Position numbers and translations under genes: made by a program
In this document: positions 57,272 to 64,000 of the stretch, piece after piece
Layout: every line of letters begins with the position of its first letter
Numbering within the stretch: the first letter of the stretch is position 1
Assembly: GCA_947164965.1 (NCBI GenBank)
Contig: CAMUYR010000011.1
Span: forward strand, 1-64,000
DNA from: an uncultured Prevotella sp.
GTDB taxonomy: Bacteria > Bacteroidota > Bacteroidia > Bacteroidales > Bacteroidaceae
Reading direction: 5' to 3'
Length of the DNA stretch: 64,000 nucleotides
The notes under the pieces: model-generated
Database searches by the model: none
What the model was told of the DNA's origin: nothing
Seen by the model: the letters and a program-made list of their open reading frames with translations, nothing else

Positions 57272-60200
57272 TTAGAACTTCAAGTTAACACCACAAAGGA
57301 AGGTACGCGGACGGGGATAGTAGCCATAGTCGATACCTGCTACCCAGCCAGAGTTACCATAACCGATTTCAGGATCCATGCCGTCATACTTGGTAAAGGT
57401 GAAGGCATTCTGAACCTGTGCATAGATGCGGCATTGCGAGATGTACTTACACTTGAGCAGCTTAGAGAAGTCGTAGCCTAGCGTGATGTTGGAGATACGC
57501 AGGAAGTCGCCATCCTGAATAAAGAGATCAGAGAACTGATAGTTGACGTTGGTATTGGTGACGCGAGGAATCTTGTTACTGGTTCCTTCACCTGTCCAAC
57601 GGTCGAGAATAGCTGTGGTGTAATTAGCCTTGACACTAGCATGGTTGCGCAAGCTCTGCACAATCTTGTTGCCTGCCTGTCCGTTAGCAGTCACAGAGAA
57701 GTCGAGACCCTTCCAGTCGAAGCCCAGCGAGAAGCCATAAGTAAACTTAGGCATACCGTTACCGAGGTTCACCTTATCGCTCTCGTCGATAACACCATCG
57801 TGATTGATGTCGTAATATTTCACATCACCAGGCTTCACGTCATCCTGCAGCACACCATTGCCTGCAGCAATCCAGTCCTTGATGTCCTGTTCGTTCTGGA
57901 AGATGCCTGCAGTCTTATAACCCCAGAAGTAACCAATGGGCTCGCCGTTAGAGGCGCGATAGAACTCACCTGAGTTATCGTAGAGCACAGAACCTGTAGC
58001 ACCATGTATGATACCATCTTCGTTGGGGATGTTACCCACCTTATTCTTATTATAGGCACCATTGAGGTTGACGTAGTAACGGAAGTTCTTACCAATACGG
58101 TCGTTCCAGGCTAAGCCCAGCTCCACACCAGTATTCTTCACGTCACCGCCATTGATGTAGGGTGCACCGGTACCAACGGTAGCAAGCACAGGAGGCTGTA
58201 CGAGCCAGTCCTTGGTGGTCTTGACGTAGAAGTCGAAGTTGACATTCAGGCGCTGGTTCAGGAAACGGGCGTCGAAACCTAAGTCGAACTGCTCTGATGT
58301 TTCCCAAGTGATATTCTCGTTACCGAGACGTGTAGGAACAGCACCCCACATGTCGCCATCGCTACCAAGCGTGGTTCCGAAATTGTAATAATAATTATTG
58401 AAAGCCATAGGGGCCAGATACATATAGTTACCGATGTTCTGGTTACCCACCTGACCCCAGCTGGCACGCAGTTTGAAATAGTCCATAAACTTGGTGACAG
58501 GCTGCATGAATTTCTCGTTGGTGATCACCCAACCTGCAGAGATAGAGGGGAATGTACCGAAACGGTGACCTTTGGCAAAACGGCTAGAACCATCACGACG
58601 CACAGTAGCGTTGACCATATAGGTCTCCTTCCAGTTCCATCCCACACGGGCAAAGTAGCTGACCATACGCTCCTCATCCCAAGGCGAACCGCTGACAGAG
58701 AGACCCTCCTCTTTGTTCATGGCTGTACCATTGCTCAGATAAGCATACTGCCAAGAGTCGAAACCATCGCGGAGCGAACCGTTGCTGCCATAGATGCTCT
58801 GACCTTCTGTGCGATAGGTTTCGTAACCTATCATAGCATCGAAGTGGTGCTCCTTGACATCGAACTGATAATTCAATGTATTGGTCCAAGTAATACCAAA
58901 ACCATCGCTGGCACTCTGAGAAACGCCTGTGCGAGTGTCCTGATAGCTATAAATAGAGAAGTGGTAAAGTGGCGAGAACGAACGGTAGTTGTTCGAATCG
59001 TACTTCACACCCAGCGTAGAGCGGAACTTCAGGTTCTTGATGAACTCAAACTCGGCATAGGCATTGGCCGTGATGGTCATGTTCTGCGTCTTGTTGTTGT
59101 TGGTTGTCATCATCACACCGTAGGGGTTGCCGTCAGAGTTCTGCCATTCGCTGTCAGAAGTATCATTAAAAGGACTGCCATAACGGCCATTGTCGCTATA
59201 AACAGGGCTCAGGGGCGATGTACCGAAAGCAGCACGCAACGTGTTGTTATAGGCATTACCCACACCGATACCATTCTTTTTATAATAGATCAGAGACATC
59301 TGCTCACCCACCTTCAGGAACTTGTCGATAACCTGATATTCAGAGTTGACACGGAAGTTATAGCGCGAATAGTTTGACACATCCTTGCCACCAACAATAC
59401 CTTCCTGATTCATATAGCCCAGCGATACGGCATAGTTACCTTTCTGGCTGCCACCACTGATGCTGAGGTTGGCGCTATAGGTCTGGGCATTGTCCTTGAA
59501 CATCTGATCTACCCAGTCGGTATCGTAGAGGTTGCCGTCCTTGTCGAAGATGCTGGCATACTTCATTGAACCGTCAGCATTCATGCCGTACCAGTCGTAG
59601 GCAGCACCACCAGAGTTGATGTTCTGCTCGTCCATGATGGTCATGTACTGCTTGGCATTGAGCATCTGCACCTTACGGGGAGCACTCTGCCAACCCCAAT
59701 AGCCGTCGAAGCTGACCACTGCACGACCTTCCTTACCGTTCTTGGTCGTCACGAGCACGACACCATTGGCCGACTGCGAACCATAGATAGCTGCAGAGGC
59801 GGCATCCTTCAGCACGTCGATGCTCTCGATATCAGCAGGATTCACAGTAGCAATGTCGCCACGTACACCATCTATAATATAAAGAGGACCGCTGCTACCC
59901 GTGGTACCCAGACCACGAATGTTTACCTTCAGACCCTCACCAGGCTGACCTGACTCAGAGATGATGGTCATACCAGGCGTCTGACCCTGCAGAGCCTGTA
60001 GTGGATTGGTGGTGTTGAGCTTAGCCACGTCTTCACCTTTCACCTGAAGCGTAGCACCCGTTACCAGTTTCTTTTTCTGAACACCGTAACCAATGACTAC
60101 CACTTCGTCGAGCGAAGCACGATCTTCGTCCAACGTAATGTTGTAATCACTTGCAGAACCCACCTGTACCTTCTTGGAAATATAGCCAATGTAAGATACC

Positions 60201-60433
60201 ACTAAGGTCTGCCCTTCTTTAGCCTCGATCTTGAAGTCGCCTTCAAAATCGGTGATTGTTCCAGTACTTGTTCCATCCACCTGAACTGTGGCACCAATGA
60301 GTGGTTCACCGTCAATAGCAGATACAACTTTACCAACAACAACCTTGGCACTAAGAGTAGACCCAACACCCATTGCCTGCATCGTGAACATTGCCACGAC
60401 GAGTGCAACAAACTTAAGAGAAAATTTACTCAT
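57272..60433 (-). CDS. susC: SusC/RagA family TonB-linked outer membrane protein
   Basis: The 1053-residue TonB-dependent importer has a signal peptide (about 1-28) and a carboxypeptidase-like regulatory domain (about 30-110; VGKVVSAIDGEPLIGATVQV). The TonB-box region DEVVVIGYGVQKKKLVTGAT, the plug with SIDVLKDAASAAIYGSQSAN and a 22-strand barrel follow. It imports the oligosaccharide produced by the GH5 enzyme. It has its own promoter at 60481 and heads the PUL operon. Confidence 0.97.
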   Translation of the reverse strand: MSKFSLKFVALVVAMFTMQAMGVGSTLSAKVVVGKVVSAIDGEPLIGATVQVDGTSTGTITDFEGDFKIEAKEGQTLVVSYIGYISKKVQVGSASDYNITLDEDRASLDEVVVIGYGVQKKKLVTGATLQVKGEDVAKLNTTNPLQALQGQTPGMTIISESGQPGEGLKVNIRGLGTTGSSGPLYIIDGVRGDIATVNPADIESIDVLKDAASAAIYGSQSANGVVLVTTKNGKEGRAVVSFDGYWGWQSAPRKVQMLNAKQYMTIMDEQNINSGGAAYDWYGMNADGSMKYASIFDKDGNLYDTDWVDQMFKDNAQTYSANLSISGGSQKGNYAVSLGYMNQEGIVGGKDVSNYSRYNFRVNSEYQVIDKFLKVGEQMSLIYYKKNGIGVGNAYNNTLRAAFGTSPLSPVYSDNGRYGSPFNDTSDSEWQNSDGNPYGVMMTTNNNKTQNMTITANAYAEFEFIKNLKFRSTLGVKYDSNNYRSFSPLYHFSIYSYQDTRTGVSQSASDGFGITWTNTLNYQFDVKEHHFDAMIGYETYRTEGQSIYGSNGSLRDGFDSWQYAYLSNGTAMNKEEGLSVSGSPWDEERMVSYFARVGWNWKETYMVNATVRRDGSSRFAKGHRFGTFPSISAGWVITNEKFMQPVTKFMDYFKLRASWGQVGNQNIGNYMYLAPMAFNNYYYNFGTTLGSDGDMWGAVPTRLGNENITWETSEQFDLGFDARFLNQRLNVNFDFYVKTTKDWLVQPPVLATVGTGAPYINGGDVKNTGVELGLAWNDRIGKNFRYYVNLNGAYNKNKVGNIPNEDGIIHGATGSVLYDNSGEFYRASNGEPIGYFWGYKTAGIFQNEQDIKDWIAAGNGVLQDDVKPGDVKYYDINHDGVIDESDKVNLGNGMPKFTYGFSLGFDWKGLDFSVTANGQAGNKIVQSLRNHASVKANYTTAILDRWTGEGTSNKIPRVTNTNVNYQFSDLFIQDGDFLRISNITLGYDFSKLLKCKYISQCRIYAQVQNAFTFTKYDGMDPEIGYGNSGWVAGIDYGYYPRPRTFLCGVNLKF

Positions 60434-60480
60434 AGTTTACTTGTTTTGGTTAGAATTAAAACATAAAAAAATTGTACTGC

Positions 60481-60488
60481 AAAGGTAC
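60481..60488 (-). promoter_or_regulatory. Vegetative -7 box of the susC operon
   Basis: TACCTTTG on the minus strand, about 48 nt before the susC start codon; the adjacent AraC-type regulator presumably binds just upstream. Confidence 0.72.
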
Positions 60489-60598
60489 GAACACTTTTCT
60501 TTACAGGCTAACTGATTTTTACACAAACTATGAGTGCATACGTTATACCCTATGCATCATTTGTTAACAAAACATGTATGATTTGTTATATAACCGCC

Positions 60599-63500
60599 CT
60601 AATCTGCGCTTTTCTTGTATTCCGACGGCATGACGCCATACATCTCTTTAAAGTATTTCGTGAGATAGCGCGGGTTGTTAAATCCAACCTTATAGGCTAC
60701 CTCCGAAACCGTCATCTGGCTCTTCCGGAGCAGCTGTTCCGCATGGCGCAAACGTATCTGCCGGATAAACTCAGAGGGTGTCATATCGGTAATAGCTGTC
60801 AATTTCTTATATAGATGAACACGCGACATAGCCAATGCTTCCGCCATTGTTTCGACGCTGATATCCGAATTACTAAGATTTTCCTCTACGTAGGTTGTAG
60901 CATCACGCACCAGTTTCTCATCCTGATTGGATATCTCCACCTCCTTTATCTGTGGCACCAGCTTGGTCTGACCGTGATTCTTTTCCACCATGCTATTTAC
61001 CTGTTGCAACAACTCCTCAAGATGTGTGAACACCCGCTGCTGCTGTTCGTAGCGCTGTTCGTCGGTTTCACGCTTCATCATCGAATTCAACGACTCGAAA
61101 GTCTCATGGAAAGGCAGGCGCAACTCATCGCTAATCATATCGTTGAACTTCTGGCGCTGCTCATCAAGCAGATGATTGCTTTCCTGTTGCAGCTTCAGCT
61201 TTTCCAGTCGCATCTTTTCCTGATAGCGCTTATAGTGCCAATACAGACCTGCAGCTATCAGCAGCACATAGACAGCCAGCATCCACCATGAGCGATACCA
61301 CGGGGTGGCTATCGTGATATTCAGCCTGCACGCCTTCTCCCCTAGCGTTCCGTCATCGTTCAGCATACGGGCACAGAACGTGTAGCGGCCTGAAGGCAGA
61401 CCGGTATAGACGGCATTGGCATTGTTTTCATCCGTATACAGCCACCCGCTGTTCAAGCCCTCCATGCGATAGGCAAAACGGCTGCGATTGTGCACCTCGC
61501 CATTGTTGGATGCCAGCTGTATGACGAAATGGTTTTCATCGTACGCCAAGTCCAAGCGACCTGACACAGGCATCGAAGGGCCGTCCATCATCCTGACGCC
61601 ACTGATCATCGGGACGTCCTCACTATAAGCAACTTCCATCCTCTGAGGGTCAATCACATCGATACCCTCATGACCTCCAACGATAATCTTTCCGTCGGGC
61701 GACAGTACAGCTGAACGCTGGTTGAAAGGAGCATCCTGCAAACCATCGCGATTATTGAAGCTACGGACCACAAAGGTCCACGATCCGTCGTCGGAGGCCA
61801 GGGGAATGACGTTGGATATGCTATTCTGAAAGATAACCCAAACGGTATGCCGGCTGTCTTCTACCAGCCCATTGACGGTTCCGGTCAGGCCGGCATTCGT
61901 GGCCAGCGGACGGCAGACGCCGTTCTTTTGACAGCTGATAGTAACGCCAGAGGCTGTTCCTTGCCATATCAGCCCTCGTGAATCCTCCATGACCTGATTG
62001 GATGCTGGTGTCAGCGGAAGATCATGGGGCAGCTCTTCCAACGAGGAGTTCCTGACCTCCATAGTCCTGGGGTTCACCAACGAATAGAAATCGGTATGGG
62101 CTATCAACAGCCACCCGTCGCGCGTCAGTTGGATGGATGATATATAGTTAGTGGGCAGTCCGGTCTGATCGTCCAGTGTCGTGAATCGGCCCGTGCGGCG
62201 ATCGATACGCTGCACGCCGGCTCCCAGCGTGCCCAGCCAGATATTGCCCCATTGGTCTTCGGCCAGGGCCCACACGCTGTTGTGAACCAAACGGTCTGAC
62301 TGACCGGTTGCTTTGTATGCATGAAAACGGCCGTCCTTATATTGCACCAAGCCTCCTTCGTAGGCGCCAAACCAGAGCGTCCCGTCGGTTGCCGCAAGAC
62401 TGCTCACGATGACGTCGGAGCCTAATCCTGTCTGCGACCTGTTGAAGATGGTCTTCTCGCCAGTAGTCGGGTTATAGCGTATGATACCCTGATCGTCCGA
62501 CCCCAGCCAATAATTGCCTTCCTGATCCGTACATACCGTATTGATATTGCCTGCCTGTACATGACGGAAACGATGCAGATTCTCGGCATAGTAGTTGACA
62601 CCGTTCATATAGGTAGCTATCCACATACGGTCTTTCTGGTCGCGGTATATCTTGCGCAACGTATTGGCAGACACAGATGTCTCATCGTTCTTGGCATTGA
62701 GAAACTGACGAAGCGACTTCTCCCTGACATTGACGACAAGAAGTCCCTGATGGTCTGTAGCAAGCCACAACTGACGATATTTATCGACGGCGATATCCCA
62801 TATCTTGGTATCCTTAGGCAATCCCGATATACCTAAATAGCGCAAAGCCTCATCGGCAGAATCAATCCATCGGCATGCCTTACGCAGCCACACATAGACA
62901 CGTCCTTCTACGATTACCCATATATTCTTGTCCGAATCGATGGTCACGAAATAGCCGGCATCCTTCTCGGCCCCCATTCGTCTTAGCGTATGGCTTTTCC
63001 AGGAAATCCATGCATGACGGGTATTGAAGCACACCAAGTCGCCATTGTTCGACACAATAACCAGACTATTGCCATATTCAGCCATATTGCTGACACCGAT
63101 ATCGGCATTAAACTGTTGCGGTCCGTCGCCAAATGGGAAATGTCTGACCTTTCGGGTGGAGGGATTCAAGTACCAGACGCCCTGGTCGTAGGTCTTCACC
63201 CAGAACTGCTTTCTCCTATCTATATAGATACGGTCAATGCTTCCTTTCACCCCCATGCTTTGCAGCCAACGTTCAGGATGTCGGTTGAAAGTCTCTGTCT
63301 GAGGATTGAAGATGGAATACACCACGCCATGCCTCATCCACAAGTTGCCTTCGGCATCTTCCATCACATCCTCCACATTGCTTGCTGGCATTGACAAAGA
63401 GTCTGCAGTATGCGAAAAGTAGCTCTTGATCCGATAGCCATCATAACGGTTCAGGCCGTAAGGGGTTCCTATCCACACCCTTCCTTGTGAGTCGCGAAAG

Positions 63501-63631
63501 ATGCAGTTCACTTGCGAGTTAGAGAGTCCATCCCGCATATCAAGTCTTCTGAACTTCATATCAGGTACGGACGCTAACATCGTTATTGGCAGGAATATCA
63601 ATAACAATAGCGATTGAATATGTCTATACAT
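60599..63631 (-). CDS. HTCS-like regulator of the PUL: propeller sensor, Y_Y_Y, AraC output, without kinase or receiver
   Basis: The 1010-residue inner-membrane regulator has a signal peptide and two periplasmic beta-propellers of Reg_prop repeats (about 25-690; VWIGTPYGLNRYDGY, GNLWMRHGVVYS). A Y_Y_Y domain (about 695-780), one transmembrane helix (about 785-805), a coiled coil and an AraC DNA-binding domain (about 905-1008; MAEALAMSRVHLYKKLTAIT, VAYKVGFNNPRYLTKYFKEM) follow. The coiled coil keeps an H-box-like stretch, FNDMISDELRLPFHETF, with Asp835 where His should be. No ATPase or receiver domain follows, so signalling must be conformational rather than by phosphotransfer. Confidence 0.88.
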   Translation of the reverse strand: MYRHIQSLLLLIFLPITMLASVPDMKFRRLDMRDGLSNSQVNCIFRDSQGRVWIGTPYGLNRYDGYRIKSYFSHTADSLSMPASNVEDVMEDAEGNLWMRHGVVYSIFNPQTETFNRHPERWLQSMGVKGSIDRIYIDRRKQFWVKTYDQGVWYLNPSTRKVRHFPFGDGPQQFNADIGVSNMAEYGNSLVIVSNNGDLVCFNTRHAWISWKSHTLRRMGAEKDAGYFVTIDSDKNIWVIVEGRVYVWLRKACRWIDSADEALRYLGISGLPKDTKIWDIAVDKYRQLWLATDHQGLLVVNVREKSLRQFLNAKNDETSVSANTLRKIYRDQKDRMWIATYMNGVNYYAENLHRFRHVQAGNINTVCTDQEGNYWLGSDDQGIIRYNPTTGEKTIFNRSQTGLGSDVIVSSLAATDGTLWFGAYEGGLVQYKDGRFHAYKATGQSDRLVHNSVWALAEDQWGNIWLGTLGAGVQRIDRRTGRFTTLDDQTGLPTNYISSIQLTRDGWLLIAHTDFYSLVNPRTMEVRNSSLEELPHDLPLTPASNQVMEDSRGLIWQGTASGVTISCQKNGVCRPLATNAGLTGTVNGLVEDSRHTVWVIFQNSISNVIPLASDDGSWTFVVRSFNNRDGLQDAPFNQRSAVLSPDGKIIVGGHEGIDVIDPQRMEVAYSEDVPMISGVRMMDGPSMPVSGRLDLAYDENHFVIQLASNNGEVHNRSRFAYRMEGLNSGWLYTDENNANAVYTGLPSGRYTFCARMLNDDGTLGEKACRLNITIATPWYRSWWMLAVYVLLIAAGLYWHYKRYQEKMRLEKLKLQQESNHLLDEQRQKFNDMISDELRLPFHETFESLNSMMKRETDEQRYEQQQRVFTHLEELLQQVNSMVEKNHGQTKLVPQIKEVEISNQDEKLVRDATTYVEENLSNSDISVETMAEALAMSRVHLYKKLTAITDMTPSEFIRQIRLRHAEQLLRKSQMTVSEVAYKVGFNNPRYLTKYFKEMYGVMPSEYKKSAD

Positions 63632-63659
63632 TTTAATAATAGCTCGTCAATAGTGGGTG

Positions 63660-63667
63660 CAAAAATA
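63660..63667 (-). promoter_or_regulatory. Candidate -7 box of the PUL regulator
   Basis: TATTTTTG on the minus strand, about 29 nt upstream of the ATG at 63631. Confidence 0.5.
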
Positions 63668-63831
63668 CAATTTTTCCAACGAATAATCGCAATCTTTACA
63701 ACTTTTTTTCAAAGAATATGTTGATTTTTCTAATGACTCTAAGTTAATCAAAGTTAAAGTCGTTTCCAAAGTCCCTATGGTTTGAGAGTTTTTTTCGTAA
63801 CTTTACAGCCAGTATCTAAGCAAATACGATT

Positions 63832-63903
63832 ATGAAGGTTTTATTGATTAACGGTAGCCCCCGTAAAAACGGCAATACTGGAAGTCAGTCTATTAAGACA
63901 TAA
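63832..63903 (+). pseudogene. N-terminal stub of an NADPH-dependent FMN reductase
   Basis: Twenty-three codons, MKVLLINGSPRKNGNTGSQS then IKT and stop, show the FMN-phosphate loop (NGSPRxxGNT) of flavodoxin-fold reductases. A full protein is about 180 residues. A TAACTTTA box near 63797 and a 27-bp block shared with the hxlR promoter region (63739-63765 and 25871-25897) precede it. Confidence 0.7.
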
Positions 63904-63924
63904 CAAGAAATAAGTAAAGTAACT

Positions 63925-64000
63925 ATGATACAGAATGGTATATTGCGTGTCGGCATCATCGGCACAGGATGGATAGCTGAGAAAGCAGCCATCACTCTAA
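63925..64000 (+). CDS. Gfo/Idh/MocA family oxidoreductase (start only)
   Basis: The first 25 codons are present before the window ends: MIQNGILRVGIIGTGWIAEK and AAITL. VGIIGTGWIA is the NAD(P)-binding loop of the family. The substrate cannot be guessed from this piece. It starts 21 nt after the FMN reductase stub, which suggests the stub is its operon leader remnant. Confidence 0.8.
   Translation, partial: MIQNGILRVGIIGTGWIAEKAAITL

Noticed and set aside
1..64000. tRNA, rRNA, tmRNA or complete insertion sequence
   Set aside because: No cloverleaf, rRNA-like segment or transposase reading frame was recognised by eye; a dedicated search would be needed to exclude a small RNA.

Overview
The window reads as chromosome of a gut or rumen Bacteroidales bacterium, most likely a Prevotella-type genome. 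The evidence is a SusC/SusD glycan locus, repeated vegetative promoters of the Bacteroidetes type (TAnnTTTG at about -7), weak or absent Shine-Dalgarno sites, many lipoproteins, and HTCS-like regulation. No rRNA, tRNA, CRISPR array, integrase or complete insertion sequence was seen.

Layout. From 0.1 to 7.6 kb, on the + strand, lie Hsp20, methylglyoxal synthase, a DUF1905/metallo-beta-lactamase chimera, YccF, DUF4112 (copy 1), a NifX-like protein, a thioesterase, an ElaA-type acetyltransferase (copy 1), a PPOX-fold protein (copy 1), a YgbA-like protein, an SDR and an Fsr-type MFS pump. From 8.2 to 17.1 kb is a signalling island that looks richer in G+C than its surroundings: two hybrid periplasmic-sensor histidine kinases face a three-gene operon (Cache sensor, small outer-membrane protein, TPR-SpoIIE phosphatase). 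From 17.3 to 23.9 kb, gene stubs are followed by a run of small stress and modification genes and DUF4112 copy 2. From 24 to 31.6 kb are a pectinesterase, HxlR and its cupin target, an esterase, an acyl-ACP thioesterase, a beta-helix protein and a ZIP transporter. From 31.7 to 33.6 kb is an iron/oxidative-stress operon (MBL-rubredoxin, rubredoxin, small winged helix, ferritin-like). From 33.8 to 49.1 kb is a patchwork of small operons that includes PPOX copy 2, a Nim-like protein, SMR, an ECF sigma operon, a cupin-MsrA fusion, ElaA copy 2, a metal permease, flavodoxin and DUF4112 copy 3. From 49.4 to 63.6 kb is a polysaccharide utilization locus (HTCS-like regulator, SusC, SusD, two surface lipoproteins, GH5). 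The window ends inside a Gfo/Idh/MocA oxidoreductase.

Three things are not explained by ordinary gene content. (1) A family of short dispersed hairpins has one bulged base, a mostly 2-nt loop and a CGAG foot. At least eight copies occur; they resemble REP elements and sit inside coding sequences, at gene ends and in mRNA leaders. (2) Three long intergenic tracts are built of degenerate units with a strict 11-bp period (about 254, 215 and 165 bp), each with its own unit sequence. (3) The region is a mosaic of duplicated genes (DUF4112 x3, ElaA x2, PPOX x2) and precisely truncated stubs (TonB receptor, GNAT, acyltransferase, thioredoxin, FMN reductase, HxlR), which points to frequent recombination at short repeats. 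Two DUF4112 operons carry an identical 29-nt promoter of extracytoplasmic-function (ECF) sigma type, and an ECF sigma gene lies in the same window.
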